Position numbers and translations under genes: made by a program. From Microbacterium sp. (lineage in GTDB: Bacteria; Actinomycetota; Actinomycetes; Actinomycetales; Microbacteriaceae), in the NCBI GenBank assembly GCA_003248655.1, contig QFPM01000010.1, positions 58,842 to 122,841 on the forward strand: 64,000 nucleotides of DNA. Direction: 5' to 3'. A model generated the notes under the pieces. The model did not search any database and had not been told where the DNA came from. It saw nothing but the letters and a program-made list of their open reading frames with translations. This document shows, one piece after another, positions 8,962 to 18,756 of this stretch. Position 1 is the first letter of the stretch. Every line of letters begins with the position of its first letter.

Positions 8962-10219
8962 GCGCCGGGAGGCAGGCAGGCGTCTCGGTGCGTTTGCTGT
9001 GACGACAGGTCTCGGTGCCGCCGTCACGGTGCTCGCGGCGCCGGTGATCATCGGCGGCGCGGGGGAGTACGACTGGGGGGTCCTCTCGTCGATCCAGTCC
9101 GCGGCTGGCCTTTTCGGCGTCGCGGTCTCGTTCGGTTGGGGGACGACCGGCGCAGGTGAGGTCGCCGCGATGCCACGTGAGCAGCGTCCGCAGTGGTACG
9201 CCGACTCGCTCGTAAGCCGTGCCTACCTCTTCGTGCTTGCCTTCCCGGCGATGGTCCTGGTGATGGGACTCCTCAACCCCGACCACCTTGCGCTCGTCGC
9301 GGTGGGCTGCGCGGCCTACCTCTCGGTCTACGTCGGCGCGTCGTGGTACTTCATCGGGGAGGCCCGTCCAGGACGGCTGTTCTGGCTCGACATGCTGCCG
9401 CAGACGCTCGGCGTCGTTGTGAGTCTCGTCGTCATGCTCCTGACGCGGAGCATCGTCGCGACCGTCGCTACGCAGCTCGTTTTCAACGTCGCCGCCGTAC
9501 TGATCTCGGCACGCACCGTGCTCCAGGGTAGCGACGGTCACGTCCAGTTCGGCTGGTCGCCCCGCGCCGCTTTCGGCCGCCTGGGTGAACGCCGGCACGC
9601 GGTGGCGACTGCCGCGACACAGGCTGCGTACGTGTCGGCGCCACTGCTCATCCTCAATGCCGTGAGCCCGACGGCGATGGCACTGTATGCCATGGGCGAC
9701 AAGCTGTTCCGATTCGGAGTCACTGCCTTCGCGCCCATCCTCCAGTTCATCCAGGGCTGGATGTCTGAGAGAGGGCCGTCCGAGCTACCCGCTCGGATCC
9801 GGACCGCCGTGCGGCTGGTTCCGTTGATCAGCATGGTCGCGGGTGCCTGCGTGTTCGCCCTCGGCCCCTGGGCGACGGACTTCCTCTCCCACGGTCAGAT
9901 CGACCTCGGATTCGGATTGTCGTTCGTCTTCGGAGTGGTGCTGTTCGCGGTGACATACGGTCAGGTGCTCGGACTTGCTGCTTTGGTGCAGCTCGGCCGC
10001 ACCCAGGACCTCGCGCTGTCGACGCTGATCGGGGCGGTGGTCGGCATCCCCATCATGATCGCGGGAGCAATGACCCTCGGCGTGACGGGAGTCGCGGTGG
10101 CGCTGGCGGTCTCCGAACTGCTCGTGACGGCCTACCAATTCTGGCGCGTGCGCCGTGTCCTACGGTCCCGCCGCGACGCGGAACAGGCACACCGAGCCGA
10201 ACCGGACACGGTCACTTGA
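8954..10219 (+). CDS. Polysaccharide flippase (Wzx-like, MATE/MOP superfamily)
   Basis: A 421-residue integral membrane protein with about 12 hydrophobic segments from the N-terminus (AFAVTTGLGAAVTVLAAPVII) to about residue 405, and a short charged C-terminal tail. Length and layout match Wzx/RfbX-type flippases that move undecaprenyl-linked oligosaccharides across the membrane. The ATG lies inside the 3' end of the preceding glycosyltransferase, indicating coupling. Its 3' end overlaps the convergent GT2 gene by 8 nt. Confidence 0.82.
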   Translation: MSERREAGRRLGAFAVTTGLGAAVTVLAAPVIIGGAGEYDWGVLSSIQSAAGLFGVAVSFGWGTTGAGEVAAMPREQRPQWYADSLVSRAYLFVLAFPAMVLVMGLLNPDHLALVAVGCAAYLSVYVGASWYFIGEARPGRLFWLDMLPQTLGVVVSLVVMLLTRSIVATVATQLVFNVAAVLISARTVLQGSDGHVQFGWSPRAAFGRLGERRHAVATAATQAAYVSAPLLILNAVSPTAMALYAMGDKLFRFGVTAFAPILQFIQGWMSERGPSELPARIRTAVRLVPLISMVAGACVFALGPWATDFLSHGQIDLGFGLSFVFGVVLFAVTYGQVLGLAALVQLGRTQDLALSTLIGAVVGIPIMIAGAMTLGVTGVAVALAVSELLVTAYQFWRVRRVLRSRRDAEQAHRAEPDTVT

Positions 10220-11177
10220 GGCGGGACCAGTATCCCGCTCGGCGCATCTGCATCCCTCGGAGGAACCCGATCGTGCGGTCGGCTGCCTCCGGCGGTAGCG
10301 CACGGCGTGCGACCGGCTTGCCGGCGCGCCAGCCGTCGCGGCGGCCACGCCATGCCACAAGATCGCGCCGATCGAACGTCCAGACGATCGTGACGAGGAA
10401 CTCGGACAGGGCCGCCCGCGGACCATGTCGCTGGGACAGGATGCGGTAGACGCGCAAGAAGTACCCGCGTCCGAAGCCCGCGAGGTACAACTGGCGAGGC
10501 GACGCCTTGCCAGCACTCGCGCCGCCGATGTGTGTACCTCCGATGAATGGGACTGCCGCGGCCTCCCACCCGCATGCGCGCAGGCGAACGGCGAGTTCAA
10601 GCTCTTCTCCGTACATGAAGATGTTCTCGTCTAGGAGGCCGGCATCATTCAGCGCTTCCCTTCGATACGCGGCGAGCGCGCCGTACGGTCCGAGAACAGC
10701 GGGGGTGGTCGCGTTGATCGTGTGCACGTCTGCGCCGTGATAGCGCACATACCCTGCGCCGGTCACATCGATGGTGATCCCGAAGGAATCGACGGTTCCG
10801 TCGGGCGAGAGCAGCGCTGGCGCAACGGTCCCGACCTGCGAACCAGCCTCGTCGAACGCTGCGAGGAGGTTCGCGGCAAACGTCGGAACCGTCTCGACGT
10901 CGCTATTGAGCAAGACGACGATCTCAGCAGTACCCGCGCGAACGCCCGTGTTGCAACTCGCCGAGAACCCTCGGTTGACGGTGTTCGCAATGAGGGTCAC
11001 ATCGGGAAAGGTGGTTCGAAGTCGATCGAGCGTGTCGTCGGGCGACCGGTCGTCGACCACGATCACATTCACCGGGACGGTCTGCGCCTGCAGCGAGGCA
11101 ACACACCTCTCGACGAAGGTCCAGCCGCCGTACACCGGCACGACGACGTCGATACGTGGGGCGACCGTCCCACTCAT
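10212..11177 (-). CDS. GT2 family glycosyltransferase
   Basis: The N-terminal domain shows IDVVVPVYGGW, VIVVDDRSPDDT, NTVNRGFSASCNTG and the nucleotide-sugar-binding VLLNSDVE, the classic GT2 order in rhamnosyltransferase-like WcaE/WbbL enzymes. ATG 11177 is chosen because it overlaps the stop of the upstream GT4 gene (ATGA) and begins the conserved domain; the longer frame adds 42 residues unlike the family. Length is 321 residues. It is the last gene of a five-gene minus-strand operon. Sugar specificity cannot be read from the sequence. Confidence 0.88.
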   Translation of the reverse strand: MSGTVAPRIDVVVPVYGGWTFVERCVASLQAQTVPVNVIVVDDRSPDDTLDRLRTTFPDVTLIANTVNRGFSASCNTGVRAGTAEIVVLLNSDVETVPTFAANLLAAFDEAGSQVGTVAPALLSPDGTVDSFGITIDVTGAGYVRYHGADVHTINATTPAVLGPYGALAAYRREALNDAGLLDENIFMYGEELELAVRLRACGWEAAAVPFIGGTHIGGASAGKASPRQLYLAGFGRGYFLRVYRILSQRHGPRAALSEFLVTIVWTFDRRDLVAWRGRRDGWRAGKPVARRALPPEAADRTIGFLRGMQMRRAGYWSRLK

Positions 11178-12298
11178 CCGCGCCCCTTGATCGCGGATGC
11201 GAGGACGTTCGCTGTTGTCGCGGCCGCTGAGTCCCAGGTGAAGTGCTCGGCCCACGAACGCGCTCGCGCCCGTTCGGCCTGCGTCTGTGGAGTTGACACA
11301 CACCGCGCAATCGCCTTGCCGAATGCGTTCGCGTCCTCGGCATCGACATAGATCGACGCGTTCCCGCCGACTTCTCGCAGAACGGGAATGTCGTTGGCGA
11401 CGACGGCGACGCCGCGCCGTAACGCATCCACCACGGGGAGTCCGAAGCCTTCGACGCGAGAAGGGCAGACGTAGAGCTCAGCGACGGCGTAGAGAGCTTC
11501 AAGCTCGGTGGCGGTGACCCAACCGACAAGGCGCACGTCGTCGACAAGTCCTCGTTGCTCGATCGCCGCACGCAGCGGGTCACTGTCGCGGCTTCCGGTG
11601 ATGATGGTCAGGGGGCGGGAGTGCGACGGGATTGTCTCGATCGCACTCAACAGTGCGTCGAAGTTCTTGTGCGGCAGTCGGTTGCCGGTGCTGAGGACGA
11701 TCGGGCGCGAGAGCGGGATGCCGAGCGCACTCACGATCGCTGCAGCGTCCACCGGCGGAGAGGGTTTCATGGACCCGTTGGGCACGACGACAATCCGCTC
11801 GCTGGATACTCGCATGTGCGTTTCGATCGCGTTCGCTGCGGCATTCGACACCGTGATGACGCGGTCGGCGGTCATCGCTGACCGAGTCATCAGCCACGAA
11901 GTCGCCGTGCTGAGTGCGCGTGACAAGAGAGGGCCGTCGGCTTCGTGGTAGATCGCATCGTGCACGGTGACGACACGCGGCACCCTCGTTCGGACGACGG
12001 GGCCGAAGTTCGCCGGGCACCACAGCATGGACGCGTCGAGCACCCGAGCAAGGCGATTCACTTTGGCGACGCCGGCGAGTGCCCACGTCACCCGATCCGC
12101 CCCCACCCACGGCACGCGGCGAACAGCCCCTGGAAAGAAGTCGGATACCTCCGCCGCTGCCGCGCGACCGGTGATCGCGACAAACTCTGCGTCCGGGATG
12201 AGTCCGGGCAGCCGCGGGATCAGTTCCCGAGCGTAGGTTTCGGTGCCGCCTCGACGTCCGGTATACCCGAGGAGGTCGACGACGATCCTGTTCGGCAT
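11174..12298 (-). CDS. GT4 family glycosyltransferase
   Basis: A 374-residue GT-B fold enzyme. The N-terminal half has GYTGRRGGTETYARELIPRLP and VHDAIYHEADG; the C-terminal half has LSTGNRLPHKN and the E-x7-E motif region around PSRVEGFGLPVVDALRRG, which binds the donor sugar nucleotide. The family contains mannosyl-, glucosyl- and rhamnosyltransferases of wall polymers. It overlaps the following GT2 gene (ATGA) and starts 3 nt after the preceding GT2 gene's stop, so it belongs to the same operon. Confidence 0.9.
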   Translation of the reverse strand: MPNRIVVDLLGYTGRRGGTETYARELIPRLPGLIPDAEFVAITGRAAAAEVSDFFPGAVRRVPWVGADRVTWALAGVAKVNRLARVLDASMLWCPANFGPVVRTRVPRVVTVHDAIYHEADGPLLSRALSTATSWLMTRSAMTADRVITVSNAAANAIETHMRVSSERIVVVPNGSMKPSPPVDAAAIVSALGIPLSRPIVLSTGNRLPHKNFDALLSAIETIPSHSRPLTIITGSRDSDPLRAAIEQRGLVDDVRLVGWVTATELEALYAVAELYVCPSRVEGFGLPVVDALRRGVAVVANDIPVLREVGGNASIYVDAEDANAFGKAIARCVSTPQTQAERARARSWAEHFTWDSAAATTANVLASAIKGRG

Positions 12299-12301
12299 CA
12301 G

Positions 12302-13501
12302 CTAGTTCTCAATAATCGCGTCTGGGCGGACCTCGCGGCGCGGGATCGCTATCACGCCTGAGAAGAAGCTCATCATGACAGTCTGGAACCCGAGGATCAT
12401 CCCCAGCGAACTCGGGATCGCGATGCGGATGACTGCCGCCGCATCCTGCGGACCGAAATCAAGGCTTCCCCAGCGCACAACCTGCGTGATGCCGATCACT
12501 ACCCCGAGCAGGAAGAATCCGAGCCCGATCAGAAGGCCGCGTTCGGCGCTCCACCTGGCGACCAGAGATCGGTAGCGCGGGCTGGTCGGGAGGAATCCCT
12601 CCTGCGTCGCGTAGAGCTTGGTGAGCCAGAAGAACATCAACGACTGATAGCCGATCACGCACAGAGCGCTGGCGTAGACCATTGTTGTGACGTCGAAGCC
12701 GACTCCCGCGATCTCGACGCCCCCGAACGAGAGGACGGCGACGGCTAGTGCGCCGAGGAAGAAGGCAACGAGCCCCGGATAGACGAACAGCCAGCGCGGG
12801 GCAAAGATCAGCAAGAATCGCAGGTGGCGCCAGCCGTCGTGCCAGCTGCGCAGGTGCGGAGGACGGGACCTCCCGTCCTTCTTCAGCGTTGTCGGCACTT
12901 CGTCGATCCGATAACGAGCCAGCGATGACTTCACGACCATCTCGGACGCGAACTCCATCCCGGTCGTCTGAAGCCCGAGCTCGAGGATGCGTTCCCGATT
13001 GAATCCGCGCAGTCCGCAATGAAAGTCCCGCACTCCGGGTCGGAAGAAGAGTTGTCCGATCGCCGAAAGCACCGGGTTCCCGAGGTACTTGTGCAACGGC
13101 GGCATCGCTCCCGGCTCGATCCCGCCCGCGAAACGATTGCCCATCACGAGGTCGGCGCCGCCGCGCAAACGATCGACAAACGGCTCGAGGTTCTCGAAGT
13201 CGTAGCTGTCGTCGGCGTCAGCCATGATCACGAATCGGCCGCGCGCGTTCTCGATCCCGTTGATCAGGGCGGCCCCATACCCCCGGCGGGGTGCGTCGCT
13301 TACTCGCGCGCCGAGATCCGCTGCGATCTGCTGCGAGCCGTCGGTGCTGCCGTTATCGGAGATGAGCACCTCACCCGAGATACCGGTCCTCGAAAGGAAG
13401 CCCTGAGCCTTCCCGATGCAAACGGCGAGTGTCTCTGCCTCGTTCAGGCATGGCATGAGGATCGTGAGTTCCACCGGGTGTTGTCCTGTCGGTGTCGTCA
13501 T
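12302..13501 (-). CDS. Membrane-bound GT2, polyprenyl-phosphate sugar synthase-like
   Basis: The first about 240 residues form a GT2 domain with ILMPCLNEAETL, ISDNGSTDGS, RRGYGAALINGI and MADADDSYDF, the pattern of dolichol/polyprenyl-phosphate glycosyltransferases (DPM1/GtrB type). The remaining about 160 residues have four hydrophobic segments, as in GtrB-like enzymes. It probably loads a sugar onto undecaprenyl phosphate for use outside the membrane; donor identity is unknown. The start overlaps the upstream GT4 stop (ATGA). Confidence 0.88.
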   Translation of the reverse strand: MTTPTGQHPVELTILMPCLNEAETLAVCIGKAQGFLSRTGISGEVLISDNGSTDGSQQIAADLGARVSDAPRRGYGAALINGIENARGRFVIMADADDSYDFENLEPFVDRLRGGADLVMGNRFAGGIEPGAMPPLHKYLGNPVLSAIGQLFFRPGVRDFHCGLRGFNRERILELGLQTTGMEFASEMVVKSSLARYRIDEVPTTLKKDGRSRPPHLRSWHDGWRHLRFLLIFAPRWLFVYPGLVAFFLGALAVAVLSFGGVEIAGVGFDVTTMVYASALCVIGYQSLMFFWLTKLYATQEGFLPTSPRYRSLVARWSAERGLLIGLGFFLLGVVIGITQVVRWGSLDFGPQDAAAVIRIAIPSSLGMILGFQTVMMSFFSGVIAIPRREVRPDAIIEN

Positions 13502-14709
13502 TGGTGTTTCTGCTTTCTGAGTCCGAACCTCGCTGGTCCGGGCGTCGTCTCCAGCTGCAGGAGGAGCGCGTCAATGGTGCGTGAAATGGTGCGGTTGGAT
13601 ACCGCATCTCGGTACCAGTCTCGTGTCGTGTCGCGCAGTTTCGCGCCGGAGAGCACTGTATGCGAGATCGTGTCGCCGAGTTCGGAAGCGCTGGCGTCTG
13701 GGGCGACGTAGCCGTTGACACCGTCTTCGACGAGTTCAGTCGAGGCGTTGTCTTCGCCAGCAACGAGCACGGCGGGGGTTCCGTAGGCGGCGGCCTCGAC
13801 GACGACGAGACCATAGCCCTCGCGACGCGAGGGATTGACGAGACAGGCCGCGGTCGACATGAGCTCTGCCAGGTCGACTTCGGATACGAAGCCGGGCATG
13901 GAGATCCACTGGTCGCCGCTCGGCTGACGGGCGACCTCCGCGCGCACCGCATCGCTGCTCGGACCATCTCCGAGGATGACCAGGCGCAGGTCCGGCACGT
14001 CAGTGCGAGCGTGTGCGACCGCAGCGGGCAGCGACTCGACCCGCTTGTCCGGGATGTGGCGGCCAGCGTAGAGCGCGAAAGGCGGGCTGGCAGCGTCGGA
14101 GGGGACCGGCTCCTGGTCGCGCGGTGAGATCAGCCCTGGGCTGATGAGGGCCTCGCGGCGGAGTCCTTCGGCACGAAGGCGGTCGGCGCTCAGCTTCGAG
14201 TGGCACGTAGCGATCGGGGTCATTGCGATCGCCAGTCGCTGGAGGGCCCAGGCGATCGTGCCGGTCAATGCCCCCGCGTACTCCACCCATTGGCGGCGGT
14301 GCCACACTTCCAGATAGTCAACGACAATACTGGTCCCCGACCGCCACAGTGCGACGCGAGCGGCGAAGACGTTCAGGACGGGAAGGGCGCTCACCACGAT
14401 CACGTCATACTGGCGGCGCTTGCGGCGGAGGGCGCGGAACAAGCCCCAAGCGAACGCGAGCGCAGCCGGAGTGCGGCGCACGCCCCGGTCGTCGTAGAGC
14501 CGAAGGGCGTCCGTGACTGCGCTGATCCGAAACCCGTCTGCCGCGGGAGGATTGTCAGTCCACTGGCGGGCCGTCAAATAGTCGACTTCCAGCCCGCGCG
14601 CGCCAAGGTCCTCTGCGAACGCCCGGTACTGGCGCTCGCCGCCTCCCGTTGTAAGTGGGAAGAGGCAGTCGTAGGCGATGGCGACGGAGCGCGTAGTCAC
14701 GCCGGACAA
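13498..14709 (-). CDS. GT4 family glycosyltransferase
   Basis: A 403-residue GT-B enzyme. N-terminal AYDCLFPLTTGGGERQ matches the glycine-rich acceptor-side loop of GT4 proteins; the C-terminal half has ALYAGRHIPDKR, ILGDGP and PSRREGYGLVVVEAAAYGTP, which contains the E-x7-E donor-binding pattern. The gene starts 13 nt inside the end of the DUF6541-type gene and overlaps the following GT2 by ATGA, so all are co-transcribed. Specificity unknown. Confidence 0.9.
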   Translation of the reverse strand: MSGVTTRSVAIAYDCLFPLTTGGGERQYRAFAEDLGARGLEVDYLTARQWTDNPPAADGFRISAVTDALRLYDDRGVRRTPAALAFAWGLFRALRRKRRQYDVIVVSALPVLNVFAARVALWRSGTSIVVDYLEVWHRRQWVEYAGALTGTIAWALQRLAIAMTPIATCHSKLSADRLRAEGLRREALISPGLISPRDQEPVPSDAASPPFALYAGRHIPDKRVESLPAAVAHARTDVPDLRLVILGDGPSSDAVRAEVARQPSGDQWISMPGFVSEVDLAELMSTAACLVNPSRREGYGLVVVEAAAYGTPAVLVAGEDNASTELVEDGVNGYVAPDASASELGDTISHTVLSGAKLRDTTRDWYRDAVSNRTISRTIDALLLQLETTPGPARFGLRKQKHQ

Positions 14710-16658
14710 CCCTCGATGGCAAACAGACGCGCGTCGTCGCCTTCAGAATCGACGAGCACCAGGTGGCGCGAGGGAGTCAGATCGTTGAGACCTTCTCGTT
14801 CGTGTCCTGACGCGGGGTCATTGAAGACGTTCTGTGCGCCGAAATCGAGGACGTAGTCAGCCCCCGTCCGGACTACCGCTTCGCACACCCTCGGATCGCT
14901 GTCTATGTCCCGCAGGTGCGCGTCGAGAAACTCCTCGTCGGTGGAGCGAGTTCCGAAGACGTGCAACGACGTGACATCGCGTCCACCGAGCGCGAAAGCG
15001 AGCGATCCTCCCGTCCACGGGTTGGCGATGATGAGCGAGTCGTCGGCCGTTCGCGTGCTCAGTCGATCGAGCAGCGCCCGCTCGTCGGTGGTGAGGAGAG
15101 CCGAGGATGCGTCGGTCCGATAAGCGATGCGGGCGTCGTCCATGACGGCGCTCACGTTCGGACCGAGGGCAACGCTGAAGAGCGCGGTGATCGCGACGGC
15201 GACCACGGGCACACGAACCCGTTCTTGCCCGCCCAGTCGCCGGATACCCGAGGACAGCAGATCGATGACGATGAGCGCGCCGAGGACCGCGACGGGCACT
15301 CCCACGATGGGAAGCAGACTTGCGAGGCGGTACGGGTCGTTGTACCACGGACTCGTGAGCAGGTCGCGGAACCGTGTTCCCGCGGGCAGTCCGCTCACCA
15401 CGATGAAGAGAAACGCCGCCGCGGCGAACGGCGGACCGACCCGCCACCATCGTTCTGGTCGGCGTATCACAGCTCCGATGCCGAGCAGAAGTAGAGCGGC
15501 TGCCGTGATGGTCACCGGGTAGGCACGCGGGGCTATCACTGCCGCCTCGCCGAGCGCTTGCGCTACTGTCTGCCACCCGCCCCATCCGGACATTCCACTG
15601 TTCGTGCGTCCGACTCGCCACAGGAACACTCCCAGAGCGACAATCCCGAGCGTCCATACTCCGGCTGACTGCGATGCTCGCCGAGTTGCCGCCTGGCGGG
15701 CGCGCGCGAAGAGAATCCCGATGGCGGGAACAGCGGTGACGGCGTAGAGCGCGAGCAGCGCGTTCGGGTGCGCCATCGCGATCCCCGCGGCGACCAGCGC
15801 CAGCAGAGACGCCGCTCGTGCGACCTCTCGGCTTCGTGCGTCGACAAGGCACCAGACCGCTGCGATCCCCGCGGGGAGTATCGCGTACGCTGTCGCGTTC
15901 GGGTACAGGACACCGAAGTACAGCAGCAGTATCGGAAACGCTCCGAACCCCGTCGACAACGCAGCAGCAGCAGCGAGCGCGGCGGGCCGGTGACGGAAGA
16001 GGGCCGCTGCGAGAGCGAGCGTCGACATCGGCCAAGCGAACGCGCAGATCGCGATGTTCGCGGCAGTGACGGCGAGAGGGATGCTCCCGCCTCCGAGCAG
16101 AGATGTCAGTGTCACGAGCGAGTGCCACCCATTGGGATACCACGGCACGTCAGAGGCGCTGCCGATCTGGAAGATCGAGGCATCACCCGCGTCCAGCGCG
16201 AGTCGGATCGCGTTGAGGTGGACGATGTTGTCAAAAGTCTGAGAGATGTTCTGCGGACTCCCGAAGGCGCTCATCAGTTGAGCGGTGATCACCGCGAACG
16301 CTCCCAGCACACCGACGATGGCGGCCACTGCTGGCTGCCATCCCGTGCGGGTTCTTTCGGCTTCGGCGGTTGTCGGTGCGGAGTCCCGGGAACGCTTCAC
16401 CCAACGTCGAAGCGCATAGGCGAGCGCCGCGCACAGTGCTGTGGTGAACGCTACTGGCAGGAGGGACCAGCGGACGCCGACGAGACCGCCGGCCGTTGCG
16501 GACCCCGCCACAAGCGCGACGGATAGCGCGGGAGCCATAAGCCACATTCGCAGGGAGCGCGGCCCCCAGCCCGCAAGGATCACACCGGCGCCCGGCAGAA
16601 AAAGGAGAGCCAGCGCGATGAGCACGGACGGGATTGCGGGCGCCCACGCCTCAGACAA
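14697..16658 (-). CDS. Large polytopic membrane protein, DUF6541-like
   Basis: A 653-residue protein with about 12-14 hydrophobic segments over residues 1-490 and a soluble C-terminal part of about 160 residues. The layout resembles DUF6541 proteins and lipid-linked-sugar-using GT-C glycosyltransferases; the sequence alone does not prove transferase activity. The start is a TTG at 16658, supported by CCTCC (GGAGG on the coding strand) at 16665-16669, seven nt upstream. It is the first gene of the five-gene minus-strand operon, with a possible -10 box TAGACT at 16693-16698. An O-antigen polymerase-like role is an alternative. Confidence 0.75.
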   Translation of the reverse strand: MSEAWAPAIPSVLIALALLFLPGAGVILAGWGPRSLRMWLMAPALSVALVAGSATAGGLVGVRWSLLPVAFTTALCAALAYALRRWVKRSRDSAPTTAEAERTRTGWQPAVAAIVGVLGAFAVITAQLMSAFGSPQNISQTFDNIVHLNAIRLALDAGDASIFQIGSASDVPWYPNGWHSLVTLTSLLGGGSIPLAVTAANIAICAFAWPMSTLALAAALFRHRPAALAAAAALSTGFGAFPILLLYFGVLYPNATAYAILPAGIAAVWCLVDARSREVARAASLLALVAAGIAMAHPNALLALYAVTAVPAIGILFARARQAATRRASQSAGVWTLGIVALGVFLWRVGRTNSGMSGWGGWQTVAQALGEAAVIAPRAYPVTITAAALLLLGIGAVIRRPERWWRVGPPFAAAAFLFIVVSGLPAGTRFRDLLTSPWYNDPYRLASLLPIVGVPVAVLGALIVIDLLSSGIRRLGGQERVRVPVVAVAITALFSVALGPNVSAVMDDARIAYRTDASSALLTTDERALLDRLSTRTADDSLIIANPWTGGSLAFALGGRDVTSLHVFGTRSTDEEFLDAHLRDIDSDPRVCEAVVRTGADYVLDFGAQNVFNDPASGHEREGLNDLTPSRHLVLVDSEGDDARLFAIEGCPA

Positions 16659-16795
16659 TCTGTACCTCCGGGCTTGTGGACAACAGTCGGTTAGTCTAGT
16701 TCATCGTTGTGTCAACGCCTGCGCGACCGGACGCGCACTGCGGATCAGGAGCGCGTCGCACGCCGGACTCGCTTACACCCAGAGAAAGCGCCCCC

Positions 16796-17932
16796 ATGGA
16801 TCTCCTCATCGTCGGCTCGGGCTTCTTCGGTCTCACGATCGCCGAGCGGGCCGCCGCATCCGGCCGCAAGGTCACCGTCATCGACCGCCGCCACCACCTC
16901 GGCGGAAACGCGTACAGCGAGAACGAGCCGACGACCGGCATCGAGGTGCACCGCTACGGCGCGCACCTGTTCCATACGTCGAACCCGGCCGTGTGGGAGT
17001 ACGTGAACCGCTTCACGACGTTCACCGACTACGTGCACCGCGTCTACACGAACCACCGCGGCGTCGTGTATCCGCTGCCGATCAACCTCGGCACGATCAA
17101 CCAGTTCTTCCAGGCCGCGCACTCGCCGGATCAGGCGCGCGCGCTCGTGCACGAGCTCGCCGGCGAGTTCGACCCGAAGACCGCGCAGAACCTCGAAGAG
17201 CGGGGGATCGGCCTCATCGGGCGCCCGCTGTACGAGGCGTTCATCCGCGACTACACCGCGAAGCAGTGGCAGACCGATCCGAAGAACCTTCCCGCCGAGA
17301 TCATCAGTCGGCTGCCCGTGCGGTACACCTACGACAACCGGTACTTCAACGACACGTGGGAGGGCCTGCCGACGGACGGCTACACGGCCTGGCTCGAGCG
17401 GATGGCCGATCACCCGAACATCGAGGTCCGTCTCGACACCGATTTCTTCGACGAGTCGCAGCCGCTCAACAAGACCGCGACGGTCGGGCAGCTCCCGATC
17501 GTCTACACGGGGCCCGTCGACCGCTACTTCGACTACGCCGAGGGCGAGCTGAGCTGGCGCACCCTCGACTTCGAAGAAGAGGTGCTCGAGGTCGGCGACT
17601 TCCAGGGAACGAGTGTCATGAACTACGCGGATGCCGAGGTGCCCTACACCCGCATCCATGAGTTCAAGCACTTCCACCCCGAGCGCGCCGACCGCTACCC
17701 GGCCGACAGAACCGTGATCATGCGCGAGTTCTCACGCTTCGCGACGCGTGCCGACGAGCCGTACTACCCGGTCAACACCCCCGACGACCGCGCGGGGCTG
17801 CTCGCCTACCGCGAGCTCTCGAAGGGCGAGGCGGACGTCCACTTCGGCGGGCGCCTCGGCACCTACCAGTACCTCGACATGCACATGGCGATCGGCTCGG
17901 CGCTGTCGATGTGGAACAACCAGCTCGCCTGA
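16796..17932 (+). CDS. glf: UDP-galactopyranose mutase
   Basis: Glf interconverts UDP-galactopyranose and UDP-galactofuranose using reduced FAD. The N-terminus DLLIVGSGFFGLT is the FAD-binding motif, followed by RRHHLGGNAY and GAHLFHTSN; the C-terminus has the conserved YQYLDMHMAIGSAL flavin contact. ATG 16796 gives the normal 378-residue length and places the FAD motif at the N-terminus; the longer frame adds 29 unrelated residues. Immediately downstream are wzm and wzt, and two galactofuranosyltransferase-like genes lie within 7 kb, so the product is expected to feed galactan synthesis. Confidence 0.97.
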   Translation: MDLLIVGSGFFGLTIAERAAASGRKVTVIDRRHHLGGNAYSENEPTTGIEVHRYGAHLFHTSNPAVWEYVNRFTTFTDYVHRVYTNHRGVVYPLPINLGTINQFFQAAHSPDQARALVHELAGEFDPKTAQNLEERGIGLIGRPLYEAFIRDYTAKQWQTDPKNLPAEIISRLPVRYTYDNRYFNDTWEGLPTDGYTAWLERMADHPNIEVRLDTDFFDESQPLNKTATVGQLPIVYTGPVDRYFDYAEGELSWRTLDFEEEVLEVGDFQGTSVMNYADAEVPYTRIHEFKHFHPERADRYPADRTVIMREFSRFATRADEPYYPVNTPDDRAGLLAYRELSKGEADVHFGGRLGTYQYLDMHMAIGSALSMWNNQLA

Positions 17933-17943
17933 CGGCGTCGATC

Positions 17944-17949
17944 TAGGAT
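17944..17949 (+). promoter_or_regulatory. Putative -10 box of wzm (leaderless)
   Basis: TAGGAT lies 6 nt upstream of the GTG start of wzm, so transcription would begin at or next to the start codon. No ribosome-binding site is visible in the 23-nt gap after glf. Confidence 0.45.
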
Positions 17950-17955
17950 CGACCC

Positions 17956-18756
17956 GTGACCATCGCCACCGTCGGAGCGCCCGGATCGCCGCGGCGGTAT
18001 CTGCACTCCCTGTGGCTGCTCTCGGCGCGAGATCTCAAGGTGCGCTACTCGACGAGCGCGCTCGGCTACCTGTGGTCGGTGCTCGATCCGCTCGTCATGA
18101 GCGTGATCTACTGGTTCGTCTTCACGCAGGTCTTCCAGCGCGGAAGTGTCGGAGAGACCCCCTACATCGTCTTCCTCATGGCGGGTCTGCTCCCATGGGT
18201 GTGGTTCAACGCTGCCGTCACCGACTTCACCAAGGCCTTCCGCAGGGATGCCCGACTGGTCCGGTCGACCGCGATTCCCCGCTCGATCTGGATCAATCGG
18301 ATCGTGCTCAGCAAGGGGGTGGAGTTCGCCTTCTCGATCCCCGTGCTCGTGCTGTTCGCCGTCCTCGCGGTTCCCCAGGTCGAGCTCAGCCCCTTGATCC
18401 TGCTCTTTCCCCTGGGCGTCCTGTTGCAGCTCATCCTGCTCGTGGGTCTCGGTCTTCTCATCGCGCCGCTGTGCGCGCTGTGGGGAGACCTCGAACGGAC
18501 CACTCGCCTCATCCTCCGGGCGCTCTTCTACGCCTCGCCGGTCATCTACGGACTCTCCGATCTGCCGTCGCCGATCCGTGAGCTCGCGCTGTGCAACCCG
18601 CTGACGGGCATCTTCGTGCTCTACCGTTCGGGCCTGTTCCCCGGGCAGTGGGACGCCGTCGCCGTGGGTGTCGCGGCCCTCATGTCGCTCGCGCTCCTCG
18701 CGCTCGGAGTCGTCGTCTTCCGACGTCTCGAGCCGGCGGTGCTGAAGGAGCTGTGA
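17956..18756 (+). CDS. wzm: ABC transporter permease for polysaccharide export
   Basis: A 266-residue ABC-2 type permease with six hydrophobic segments. The N-terminal RDLKVRYSTSALGYLWSVLDP is the hallmark of Wzm/TagG/RfbD permeases that export lipid-linked polysaccharides. Its stop overlaps the wzt start (TGATG), so the two subunits are coupled. Placement next to glf and galactofuranosyltransferase-like genes resembles the mycobacterial galactan exporter (Rv3783-Rv3781), so the cargo is probably a lipid-linked galactan; the cargo is inferred. Confidence 0.92.
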   Translation: MTIATVGAPGSPRRYLHSLWLLSARDLKVRYSTSALGYLWSVLDPLVMSVIYWFVFTQVFQRGSVGETPYIVFLMAGLLPWVWFNAAVTDFTKAFRRDARLVRSTAIPRSIWINRIVLSKGVEFAFSIPVLVLFAVLAVPQVELSPLILLFPLGVLLQLILLVGLGLLIAPLCALWGDLERTTRLILRALFYASPVIYGLSDLPSPIRELALCNPLTGIFVLYRSGLFPGQWDAVAVGVAALMSLALLALGVVVFRRLEPAVLKEL

